Below are positions 9,501 through 16,568 of a stretch of DNA of 48,940 nt, one piece after another (the stretch's first letter is position 1; each line of letters starts with the position of its first letter). Source of the DNA: Acidobacteriaceae bacterium. GTDB lineage: Bacteria > Acidobacteriota > Terriglobia > Terriglobales > Acidobacteriaceae. Location of the stretch: the NCBI GenBank assembly GCA_003134815.1, contig PLCO01000019.1, forward strand, positions 1 to 48,940, written 5' to 3'. Both the position numbers and the translations under genes were made by a program. Below the pieces are notes generated by a model that was given only the letters and a program-made list of their open reading frames with translations, had not been told where the DNA came from and ran no database searches.

Positions 9501-10269
9501 CCCTGGCAAGACGCACTACAACTCGTTCCAGGTAAAGGCCGAGACCAAAACGGCCAAGAACGGTCTCTACGCCCTGCTGGCCTACACCTATTCGCGCACT
9601 TACGACAACGGTCTCTCCGACGGCCTGGGCTCGGAGCTGAGCGCCCCTTATTTCGGGCTGCCCAACTGGCAAAATCTCGATTGGGCTTTATCGCAGATCA
9701 ATCTCGATAACAGCTTCACCGGCAGCGTGATTTACGATTTGCCCTTCGGCCACGGAAAGCAATTTGGCAATAGTTGGAACGACACGACCAACGCCATTCT
9801 CGGCGGCATCCAATTCACTCTCATCGAGAGAGTCTCTTCGGGATTCCCGGTTCCGTTAATCGACAGCTTCAACCAGTCGGGCACCACCTTCAATGCCGGC
9901 GGCAATGCCAATAATTTCAATCGGCCCGATCAGGTTGCCGGTAAGAACCCGTCTGCCGCCAACCATGGCCAGCACCAGTGGATCAACCCCAACGCCTTTG
10001 CCCCTCCGAAGGTTGGCGAGTTGGGAAATGCCTCGCGCGTCCCGGCCATCGGACCCGACTTCGTCAACACAGATTTCTCTCTCGTCAAGCAGATCGCGCT
10101 GCCGGGCAAGGAGACGGGCCTGAATTTCCGCGCCGAATTCTTCAACCTCTTCAATCACCCGGAGTTCGGCAGCCCGGTGAACGATATCAATACAGCAGGA
10201 TTCGGCGCCGTGAACTCCACGGTGAACAATCCGCGCCTGATTCAACTGGCCCTCAAGCTAGCTTTCTGA
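6556..10269 (+). CDS. TonB-dependent receptor, Oar-like, with N-terminal carboxypeptidase-regulatory domain
   Basis: Large outer-membrane beta-barrel of the TonB-dependent/Oar-like group that is expanded in Acidobacteriota, probably for uptake of oligosaccharides or other large nutrients, though no ligand is evident. From ATG at 6556 it has about 1,237 residues. AAGGGG at 6543-6548 is 7 nt upstream, better placed than for ATG 6550 or 6511. A signal peptide with an unusually long n-region ends near residue 50 (ALRGQA). A carboxypeptidase-regulatory-like domain follows (about 52-135: GSFNGNVADKSGG, then LPVGTYDVKVEVAGFQ). Next is the plug (about 150-275: QVITSQEVSQLPLNGRDF, then DGVDNNEL and FKVLTYTYSAEYGTR) and a long barrel ending in ...LIQLALKLAF with terminal Phe, as usual for outer-membrane insertion. 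Transcribed alone from the promoter at 6281. Confidence 0.92.
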   Translation: MKSTQIATNCFGANCFRFVRFLASAKSSRTLLLAVVCVFAITFAPALRGQATGSFNGNVADKSGGATPEASVAVTSEATGLERDTKTDSSGHYLLPLLPVGTYDVKVEVAGFQSAVSKDLRLQVDEARELDFTLQPASVTESVTVSGEAVAVETTNPSLGQVITSQEVSQLPLNGRDFVQLATLTSGATAETNTGGFFTGGTDSEVSARGSYSLSVGGSRPNSTDWLLDGVDNNELTAGGIGIFSSIDDIQEFKVLTYTYSAEYGTRAGPTVLVTTKSGSNDLHGSLFEFVRNTAFDARSDFATSTPKFNLNQFGGSVGGPIRKNKTFFFVDGEQKYQRQGIVFTGLVPSLAMRNGDFSLGPTGTPVLDDLGNPVPFNIVNPNMIGASTSPTANPNVYFQCDGSGNPLAAGPDGRQTRGTNCNKIPSNLLDSAGKGMIGFYPAPNANAGVAGASYNYVTEPVRALNETKFDARLDQTFTASDNAFARFSYDQARVFAPGGAPAPSLAEGNAFGSNESLINHARNAAIGETHVFSPTTLNLATLGYDRIFDYIASQDNFTCESAKLGIPNANLGCSAGGTRLPGGSYSQGLVSTEVLGYWSLGDRGYAPFQGGTDIYSFKDDLDLIRGKHEIHAGIDLRANQMNVGTEAFQDGFWIVGLFGAFSGYACTPGTPNCTTPAGNPCPSGATNCVNVPGNTEADLLMGMTGLGVHDQVYGGAVTGRRWNIYRPFVEDDWRVTPSLTLNLGLAWDMTTPVTEVHNRMADYIPSATGGKLLIAGKNGVSNSAGINMFWGAYEPRVGLTWKVLGSDKTVLRIGFGIYHDSSWNQGAQGLWQNPPNLGESDQLPATFSTGCAFATSYCATTLAQTPELNFTLSTGFPSLPTPQDASSFVGTFAYQPTNFQPGRVHQYNANVERELPGNILLTAGYAGSTGGHLTVIGNALTVNSPTACGSGSYTIGCLPGGAPYFYPYTPPNFNSILLYGDPGKTHYNSFQVKAETKTAKNGLYALLAYTYSRTYDNGLSDGLGSELSAPYFGLPNWQNLDWALSQINLDNSFTGSVIYDLPFGHGKQFGNSWNDTTNAILGGIQFTLIERVSSGFPVPLIDSFNQSGTTFNAGGNANNFNRPDQVAGKNPSAANHGQHQWINPNAFAPPKVGELGNASRVPAIGPDFVNTDFSLVKQIALPGKETGLNFRAEFFNLFNHPEFGSPVNDINTAGFGAVNSTVNNPRLIQLALKLAF

Positions 10270-10300
10270 GGCCGATACCGCGCGAGCGGTGTTGTTGCTG

Positions 10301-10370
10301 GTGGAGGCTTTCGGTCTACAGCAATTCAGAGGTTGCTATAGGCCGAAGCATACGAATGCAAGTCCTCCAC
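10301..10370. other. Predicted three-way-junction structured element
   Basis: A 70-bp segment just after the receptor gene can fold with an outer stem GTGGAGG (10301-10307) pairing CCTCCAC (10364-10370). Inside lies a 14-bp hairpin (10311-10324 with 10333-10346, one mismatch and one G-U pair) and a small GCAT/ATGC hairpin (10348-10351 with 10356-10359). There is no T-run after it, so it is not a standard intrinsic terminator. It could be a structured RNA, an mRNA-stabilising 3' end or a palindromic repeat. Confidence 0.5.
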
Positions 10371-10710
10371 TAGCCAAACCGGCACTGAAGAGCGAGCAGC
10401 TCGTAACCGCGTTCCCGGTGGGCGTGTCGGCGCTTGCCGCCGCCCTGCCGCCGCTGTGGCGCGCCAGCCCCTCGGCGAAGGCGCGCTGTTGACTTGCGCC
10501 TGGCCTCAATACAAGAATTATGCGTGCGGAAGGATTGAATGGTGGATTCGTCTGTGCCCGCGAGTTAGAATGGAATCCCCGGCTGAAACCAGCGTCCTCG
10601 AAGTGTTTTGAAACGTCCCATAAGAAGCGCAGCCGTCCGAACATTGGAGGTGCGTCTGGCTGAGAGTCTGGATTCCGCATCACAGTTGCCGAGTCGCCGG
10701 TGGAGGATGA
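10371..10710 (+). promoter_or_regulatory. Intergenic region upstream of the SIR2-TIR/STAND cassette
   Basis: No gene is evident here. A weak promoter candidate for the cassette is TTGACT at 10489-10494 with TACAAG at 10510-10515 (15-bp spacer, shorter than ideal), leaving a 5' leader of nearly 200 nt. The ribosome site GGAGG at 10702-10706 sits 4 nt before the GTG start at 10711. A minus-strand reading frame crosses the region but overlaps the cassette and lacks any recognisable feature. Confidence 0.35.
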
Positions 10711-12054
10711 GTGAAAGAGCGACACTGGAATAATCTGGTTGGTTCTCTCCGGCATGGCAATTGCGTTCTCATGCTCGGTTCCGAGATTCCCGTCAAGGTA
10801 ACTTCTCCAGGTTCGTCGAGCGCCTCGCAGGACGTTATATCCCTTGCTGAGGAGCTGCGGCACCGGCTCGCGCGCGAGCTCGAAGAGGATAACCGTCCTG
10901 CCAGCGGAACCACCCTGGCGGCACTTGCCCAGCAGTACGAAGACACTGAGGGATTTGGGCCGACCACTCTCCGCGCCACGGCCGAGATGGTCCTGGCGTC
11001 GCGCCGTTATAGTCCGTCCCTCGTGCATGAGCAGTTGGCGAAGCTTCCATTTTCGTTGATCTTGACCACCGGCCAGGATGACATGGAGACGCAGGCACTC
11101 AAGGCGGCGGGGAAAACTCCGATCGTGCACCGGTATCACATGCGCGGCGACAAGAGAGAAAATCCTGAGTTCGTGCTGCCCGGATCTCCGGCCTCCCCGG
11201 TTGTCTTCCATCTGTTTGGCAGCGCCGAAGAACCATCTTCGCTGGTGCTCAGCGAGAACGACGTTCTCGACTTTCTGATCCGGGTTGTTTCTGAGCGGCC
11301 ACCCCTTCCGAATAGCCTTTTGCGTTTTCTCAAACGCCCAGGGCAGAGTTTCTTATTCGTCGGATTTGGAATCAGGCACTGGGATTTGCGCGTTCTGCTG
11401 AAGATTCTTCTCCGCGCGCTGGAGCTCAATCGCAGCGGCCCGGCAATTGCGGCCGAATCGCTGAACGGACTTGTTCAATCAGACCGCGACGAGATGATCC
11501 TCTTCTACCAGCGCGGCACACGCGTCGAAGTGGAAGACGATGACGTAGGGACGTTTCTGGCCAAGCTTTCAGAGAGATTCGAGGCCGACGGCGGGTTTGT
11601 GGGGCAAGCGATGCCGTTAGGACCTCGCCCCCGTGTCTTCATCAGTTATGCGCGCGAAGACGCGGCTCTGGCCTCGCGGGTATTTGACGCGCTGCAAAAG
11701 GCATACTTCGAACCCTGGCTCGACCAGGAGTCACTTCAGGGCGGCGACGACTGGAACAAGCGCATCGAGGCGGATCTGGACGCCTCGGACTTTGTGCTTG
11801 TGCTCTACACGCCGGCCTTCTGCGCTAAGACCGACAGCTATGTGAACAAAGAAGTGGCGCTGGCCTGCGAGCGTGCGCTGCGCGTGCGCGGGTCATTTCT
11901 GATTCCTGTCCGCACCGAGGACCTGGCCGAAGATGACCGGGTCGACGCACTCAGGAAATTCGATGAAATGGAGCTCAAGGAAGCACAATTCGACGAGGAC
12001 TTCGCGAAGATTATCTCAACCTTGAAGCGCGAATATCAGCGCCGAAACCGATAG
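10711..12054 (+). CDS. SIR2-like (degenerate) / TIR domain fusion protein
   Basis: A 447-residue cytoplasmic protein. Residues about 10-290 are SIR2-like: MLGSE (21-25) at the Rossmann glycine position, ILTTGQDD (117-124) where active relatives have TTNYD, FHLFGS (166-171) where they have LHGS, then SFLFVGFGIRHWDL (213-226). The usual catalytic Asn and His are therefore Gly121 and Phe169, so this half is probably not an NADase and may bind NAD or a ligand. Residues about 307-440 are a TIR domain: RVFISYAREDAAL (308-320), FEPWLDQESLQGGDDW (333-348) and SYVNKE, with Glu381 at the expected catalytic position. TIR domains of this kind cleave NAD or make NAD-derived signals. The start is GTG with GGAGG 4 nt upstream; an out-of-frame ATG at 10707 gives only a few codons. 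It is the first gene of a pair with the STAND gene 21 nt downstream. Role in antiphage defence or regulated signalling is inferred. Confidence 0.85.
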   Translation: MKERHWNNLVGSLRHGNCVLMLGSEIPVKVTSPGSSSASQDVISLAEELRHRLARELEEDNRPASGTTLAALAQQYEDTEGFGPTTLRATAEMVLASRRYSPSLVHEQLAKLPFSLILTTGQDDMETQALKAAGKTPIVHRYHMRGDKRENPEFVLPGSPASPVVFHLFGSAEEPSSLVLSENDVLDFLIRVVSERPPLPNSLLRFLKRPGQSFLFVGFGIRHWDLRVLLKILLRALELNRSGPAIAAESLNGLVQSDRDEMILFYQRGTRVEVEDDDVGTFLAKLSERFEADGGFVGQAMPLGPRPRVFISYAREDAALASRVFDALQKAYFEPWLDQESLQGGDDWNKRIEADLDASDFVLVLYTPAFCAKTDSYVNKEVALACERALRVRGSFLIPVRTEDLAEDDRVDALRKFDEMELKEAQFDEDFAKIISTLKREYQRRNR

Positions 12055-12074
12055 GCCGCAACCGTTAGTGAGTA

Positions 12075-15000
12075 ATGATGGAAAACCTTCACCGATATCC
12101 CGGCGCTCAACCATTCCGCGACGACGATTTTTCCCGCCGGACATTTTTCGGGCGCGAACCGGCTTCAGTCGCACTCACTGACCAGATCCTCGCCAATCGC
12201 CTGCTGATTGTTTATGCAAAGTCCGGTTTAGGAAAAACCTCGCTGCTCAATGCCGGCGTAGCACCCCGCCTTCGTGAAGCCGGCAGTTTGCCGCTTTTTG
12301 TCCGTGTGAACGATCAGAAGCGCGGGCCGTTGTTTTCCGTTCTTGAGGGAGTGAAGGCTGAAGCGGAGCGGCAGCAGGTGGAATACGTTCCGGGAGACAC
12401 GAGTTCTCTGTGGAGTTTTTTCAAGACAGTTGAATTCTGGCGGAACGATCTTCTCATGACGCCGGTTCTGATCCTCGATCAATTCGAGGAGTTGTTCACC
12501 CTGCAATCGCAGGAGGCGCGCGAAGGATTCTTATCTGAGTTGGGCTACCTGATTCGCGGCATCGCCCCGCCATCGCAACAGAAGATAGAGGCAAAAATCA
12601 GCGAGGGTCCCCCGTCGATCCGCGTCGTTCTGTCGCTGCGCGAAGACTTTTTGGGATTACTTGAAGAGGCTTCGGATCACATTCCACAGATCCTGGACCA
12701 CCGCTATCGCTTGGCGCCTTTGAGTTACGAGATGGCGTCGAAGGCAATCACCGGCCCGGCTGCGATCGAGACCGGAGACGCTTCCACAAGAGCTTTTCGT
12801 CTGGAGCCCGAGGTTGTCACGTCAGTTCTTGACTATCTCTCCAAGTCGACCGTCGGCGCGCGCGTCCCCTCGGCCGGGCACGTTGAGCCCTTCCATCTGC
12901 AGTTGATCTGCCAGCGTATTGAGAGAATCGCCGCCTTCAAACAGAAGGCGTCCAGCGGAGAGATCGTAATCAGCTTCAAGGATCTCGGCGGCGACGCTGC
13001 GCTGGCCGAGACGCTTGAGAGTTTCTATACGGACGCGATTCGCTCGCTGCCGGCGAGGTATCTGCGCGGAGCAGTGCGGGTCCTGTGCGAGCAGTACCTC
13101 ATTAGTCCCGAAGGGCGCAGGCTGAGCGTTGAGGAGCGCGAACTGCTGCGCCAGTTGAAATTGCCGCGCGAGACGCTGAGTCAATTGGTCGACCGCCGTT
13201 TGTTGCGCACCGATCGCAGGTCCGACAGCACCTATTACGAGTTGAGTCACGATGCGCTGGTGCAGCCCGTGCTTGCCAGCCGGCGAGTGCAGGCTATGGT
13301 CGTTAGCTGGGCCGCGGTTCTAGCCGGTTCCATCGTTTGCCTGTCTGCCGGCAGTTTCATATTGCTCTGTATTATTGCCGGATTTTCCGGGTCGGCTAAG
13401 ACGGCCAACGATTACTTTTTCATTCCCTTCTTTGCGGTGCTTTCGCTCTTCCTCGGGGCTGGCGGCTTGGCATGGCTTAGATCCGGCTTGCAGCGGCTAA
13501 GACGCTATCGCCGACACACGCCAAGCGAATTCACCGAATCGTTGCCGACGCTGCTGCCACTCAAGGACCGGATGCAGGGATGGATGCTGCTGGCTACGGG
13601 GGCCGCAATTTTCACGGCGTGGGGTGCGGTTGGATTATTCGGTCTGGTCAAATATGGGACCCCGATTCTTACCAATGGCAATGTCCCGAACTGGCTGCGC
13701 TGGATGGGAGACGATATTCGCGCGGCATGGGCGGTAGTGCACGACCATCCATACCTCGAAATGCTGTGGTGGATCGGCGAACACACCGTCATCGTTCTAT
13801 TTGGCTGGCGGCTGTTTCGGCGAGGGATTCGAACGCTGTGGCCGTATCGATTCAGAGGCCGGCGCAAGTCCTCTTCTGCGCCGGCTGTCGATCAGCCGCC
13901 TTCGTTAGTTCTGGCATTCGTCAAAGGGGTTTGCGGGTGCATCGCGTTGAATGCAGCGGCCCTGGGTTTCTTCGCGATGCGGAACTGCGCCACAACATGG
14001 CATGGATATGTTCCGCCGTGGCTTACCGGGATCATCGTTAGTTACAGGCTCTCCGATTCCTGCCAGGCCATTTCTCAAAAGATTGACTGGGGCGGGTTTA
14101 GTTTCGCGGTATTTTTTGTCTCGCTGCTTGTCCTTTCAATCGTATGGCTCTACAGGGGATTTCTGGAGATCCGCGCGTCGCTCCGTCATCGACAAGTTGC
14201 GGGCTTGGGGAGCGGGTTCCAATTTGCCACGGTCGCCGCTGGATGCGGGATTCTCTTGTTTGGTTCGCTGTGGTTCTGGATGTACATAAGCGCGCAGTCA
14301 GGGGTGCAGGCAGGAAAGACCGAGAGACATCAGGATCGAGCCGTAACCGCCAATCCCCAACTCATTGTGCCGTGGTCGGGAGCGGCCGTTGGGGATAAGG
14401 CGACCATCCTGCACACCGATGACAGCGGCAGATCCTGGAAGTCGCAAAACAGCGGCAAGGGAACGTTTTACTCGGTAAGCTTCCCCTCAAGGGCGTCAGG
14501 CTGGGCGGTGGGTGGGGGTGGCGCCATCTGGCATACGGACGATGGCGGCGAAAACTGGAGCGGGCAGACGAGCGGAGTGACCGCGGACCTCTGCGATGTA
14601 TCTTCTGTCGGGCCGGAGTTTGCCTGGGCAGTCGGCGATAACGGGACCATTGTGCACACAGAGGACGGAGGGGGCACCTGGAAGGCTCAGAAAAGTGGAA
14701 CCGCCGACAACCTGTGGTCGGTGACGTTTGTTTCCAAACAGTCGGGCTGGGCGACCGGCGCCAACGGGACAATTCTGCACACAGAAGACGGCGGAAACAG
14801 TTGGAAGCCGCAGAACAGCGGATCCGCCCGAGGCTTGATTGGGATGGCCTTTGCCTCGGCGTCCTCGGGCTGGGTGTTAGGCCAGAAAGGCACTATCCTG
14901 CACACGGTGGATGGCGGCCGCACATGGAAGCGTGAGGCAAGCGGCATCAGATCGGATGCAATGTCAGCGTCGTTTGCCACACCGCAGTCAGGCTGGGTTG

Positions 15001-15542
15001 TGGGCCGTGGTGGCGTCATCCTGCACACTGCGGACGGCGGCGCGACCTGGGGATTTGAAGCCAGCGGCACCAGAGTCGACTTGATCGAAGTTAACTTTGT
15101 CACGCCGCAGACAGGGTGGGTTGTGGGCAAGAACGGCACGATTCTGCACACTGAGGACGGCGGCAGCACATGGTGGCAGCAGACGAGCGGAACCGATGCA
15201 GAGCTGGAGTCTGTCAGCATTGTCAGGCCTTATGGCGTAATCGGAATGCAACTGAAGGACCTGCCCGGCCCGGCCGGTGCGCGTGCCGCCGGCGTAGTGG
15301 TCTCCGTTATGAGCATCGTGCCAGACGGCCCTGCCGACAAGGCGGGCCTGAAAAAAGGCGACACCATCGTTGCGCTGAACGGTAACCCCGTGAAGAACAC
15401 AGGCGAATTCGTTGCCGGGATCTTCGATTTGAAGCCGGGAACCGAGGCCATGGTGGGCTACATCCGCAACGGCAAAGAAGGCACCGCGGATGTGATTGTG
15501 GGAGACGGGTCGAGGCCGTTTGCCAGCCCGGCACGGCGTTAG
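12075..15542 (+). CDS. Membrane STAND NTPase with Ycf48-type propeller and PDZ domain
   Basis: A 1,155-residue multidomain protein. Residues 10-30 (YPGAQPF...TFFGREP) and the P-loop AKSGLGKTS (48-56), Walker B VLILDQFEELF (131-141), RVVLSLREDFL (183-193) and YELSHDALVQP (388-398) identify an nSTAND1-type NTPase. About seven hydrophobic helices follow near 409-435, 447-468, 502-527, 564-581, 611-635, 673-697 and 711-738. The Arg/Lys-rich loops at 469-480, 582-599 and 700-706 fall on the same side as the NTPase by the positive-inside rule. Residues about 763-1040 hold seven repeats of the form GW-VG--G-ILHT-DGG-TW, as in Ycf48/BNR propellers. Residues about 1053-1145 form a PDZ domain (GPADKAGLKKGD, then IVALNGNPV). 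The propeller and PDZ are thus predicted to be extracytoplasmic. The start is the first of two adjacent ATGs, 21 nt after the SIR2-TIR stop; the two are presumably one operon. A signal-transducing conflict or stress module is the best guess. Confidence 0.85.
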   Translation: MMENLHRYPGAQPFRDDDFSRRTFFGREPASVALTDQILANRLLIVYAKSGLGKTSLLNAGVAPRLREAGSLPLFVRVNDQKRGPLFSVLEGVKAEAERQQVEYVPGDTSSLWSFFKTVEFWRNDLLMTPVLILDQFEELFTLQSQEAREGFLSELGYLIRGIAPPSQQKIEAKISEGPPSIRVVLSLREDFLGLLEEASDHIPQILDHRYRLAPLSYEMASKAITGPAAIETGDASTRAFRLEPEVVTSVLDYLSKSTVGARVPSAGHVEPFHLQLICQRIERIAAFKQKASSGEIVISFKDLGGDAALAETLESFYTDAIRSLPARYLRGAVRVLCEQYLISPEGRRLSVEERELLRQLKLPRETLSQLVDRRLLRTDRRSDSTYYELSHDALVQPVLASRRVQAMVVSWAAVLAGSIVCLSAGSFILLCIIAGFSGSAKTANDYFFIPFFAVLSLFLGAGGLAWLRSGLQRLRRYRRHTPSEFTESLPTLLPLKDRMQGWMLLATGAAIFTAWGAVGLFGLVKYGTPILTNGNVPNWLRWMGDDIRAAWAVVHDHPYLEMLWWIGEHTVIVLFGWRLFRRGIRTLWPYRFRGRRKSSSAPAVDQPPSLVLAFVKGVCGCIALNAAALGFFAMRNCATTWHGYVPPWLTGIIVSYRLSDSCQAISQKIDWGGFSFAVFFVSLLVLSIVWLYRGFLEIRASLRHRQVAGLGSGFQFATVAAGCGILLFGSLWFWMYISAQSGVQAGKTERHQDRAVTANPQLIVPWSGAAVGDKATILHTDDSGRSWKSQNSGKGTFYSVSFPSRASGWAVGGGGAIWHTDDGGENWSGQTSGVTADLCDVSSVGPEFAWAVGDNGTIVHTEDGGGTWKAQKSGTADNLWSVTFVSKQSGWATGANGTILHTEDGGNSWKPQNSGSARGLIGMAFASASSGWVLGQKGTILHTVDGGRTWKREASGIRSDAMSASFATPQSGWVVGRGGVILHTADGGATWGFEASGTRVDLIEVNFVTPQTGWVVGKNGTILHTEDGGSTWWQQTSGTDAELESVSIVRPYGVIGMQLKDLPGPAGARAAGVVVSVMSIVPDGPADKAGLKKGDTIVALNGNPVKNTGEFVAGIFDLKPGTEAMVGYIRNGKEGTADVIVGDGSRPFASPARR
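14361..15197 (+). repeat. Seven tandem Ycf48/BNR propeller repeats (protein level)
   Basis: Within the STAND gene, a unit of about 39-42 residues recurs seven times. Each contains a core like GWAVG-NGTILHTEDGG-TW followed by a polar stretch ending in SG. Units begin near residues 766, 808, 849, 890, 931, 972 and 1013. Seven units would close one seven-bladed propeller. The first is the most diverged (AVGDKATILHTDDSG), which may be the closing blade. DNA identity between units is moderate, so this is an old domain rather than a recent expansion. Confidence 0.8.
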
Positions 15543-15638
15543 GGCGGGGCAAACAACCGGCAGCTATCGCCATCTACCCGGCAAAGCAAAAGCTGGCAGC
15601 TGCAAACTGACTAGTTGAAACGATTATTGCCGACTGCT

Positions 15639-16445
15639 TTACGTCGGCGTCGCAGCGACGGTCACAGGCCGCGCGGCCAGTGCCGAACGCAACAACTCCG
15701 CAGGCCACACATACACCGCCAGTCGCCGCGAGTAGTGCAGCACTGGTTCGCGGTCGGGTAGTTCCAAACCCACCGCGGCTGCGAGATCGTTGCGCTCAAT
15801 CTCCGCTTCGGCATCTTCCAGTGGCCACGAAACGTGGTGCAGGTTCGCCCGGATCGGTTCTCCCGCGTGGTTGGTCGAGAACACGCACGTCCGCTCGGTA
15901 AAGAAATACTCGAGCGATCCCGGCCGAATTTCGGCCGTCTGCCGCGTTGGCCCCAGTCCACGGTACCGCGCGTTGAAGATGACAGGCGTCCGCGAAAATC
16001 GCCGCCGGCTGTAGAACGCGAATTCGCGCTCCGAGCGCGGCTCAAGGTGCATCTCCGCCAGCCAGTAAGGCAGGTGATATACCAGGTGCGCCGCCGCCAC
16101 TGTAAGCAAATTGCTTGAGTCCACGCTGAAGCAATAGAACCCGGCCGTGCCCGTGATTCGGTCGCGGACGTAGGTTCGCAAATTCAGGTCTGGGAAGCTG
16201 CGCAGCCCTGGAATCGTTGGCACTCCGCGGATTTTGATGCGGTCAAGCCAGAACGGCACCGCCCCCAGCCACGCCGACCCCTGGATCGTGTCGGCTTCAA
16301 GCCAATCCGGAAGCAGAGCCTGCATGAGCGGCGTCGCAATCGGCCAATGAGCAAACAGGAGATCGTTCCAGCGCTGGGTCATTGCCCAGCGTCCAGCCGG
16401 CAAGGGCCGCGGTTTGTGCGACGTCCGCACCAGATACTCCCGCAT
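15639..16445 (-). CDS. DUF2071 / YqjF-family protein
   Basis: A 268-residue soluble protein of the DUF2071 (YqjF-like) family; biochemical function unknown. The chosen start gives MREYLVRTSHKPRP; the in-frame extension to 16793 overlaps the divergent ThyX-like gene and is not conserved-looking. Family hallmarks seen are the N-terminal MTQRWNDLLFAHWPI (about 22-36), AWLGAVPFWLD (about 57-67), the central FPDLNLRTYVRD and GFYCFSVDSSN, and the later YRGLGP and EYFFTERTCVFS. The family fold is acetoacetate-decarboxylase-like, from established knowledge. It is transcribed convergently with the STAND gene and divergently from the ThyX-like gene, with a 123-bp shared upstream region. Confidence 0.82.
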   Translation of the reverse strand: MREYLVRTSHKPRPLPAGRWAMTQRWNDLLFAHWPIATPLMQALLPDWLEADTIQGSAWLGAVPFWLDRIKIRGVPTIPGLRSFPDLNLRTYVRDRITGTAGFYCFSVDSSNLLTVAAAHLVYHLPYWLAEMHLEPRSEREFAFYSRRRFSRTPVIFNARYRGLGPTRQTAEIRPGSLEYFFTERTCVFSTNHAGEPIRANLHHVSWPLEDAEAEIERNDLAAAVGLELPDREPVLHYSRRLAVYVWPAELLRSALAARPVTVAATPT

Positions 16446-16568
16446 GGCTGCTCCCGTGCTTCCGGGGGTCAGCGCTCTCGATTTGCGCCTCTTCCCGCTC
16501 AGGGCTCCCTGTCCGCCGCTGCGCACGGGTGCTCCCTCATGACGTATTCTGTCCGCGAGACCATCCTC

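Noticed and set aside
10336..11211. 291-codon minus-strand frame over the cassette promoter and SIR2 start
   Set aside because: Composition is shadow-like and it overlaps a gene with recognisable domains; no alternative motif.
10711..11580. Calling the first cassette gene an active SIR2 NADase
   Set aside because: The canonical Asn and His are replaced by Gly121 and Phe169; only the TIR half keeps its catalytic Glu.
14361..15197. DNA tandem repeat artefact
   Set aside because: Repeats are conserved at protein level but diverged in DNA, matching a propeller domain rather than a recent duplication.
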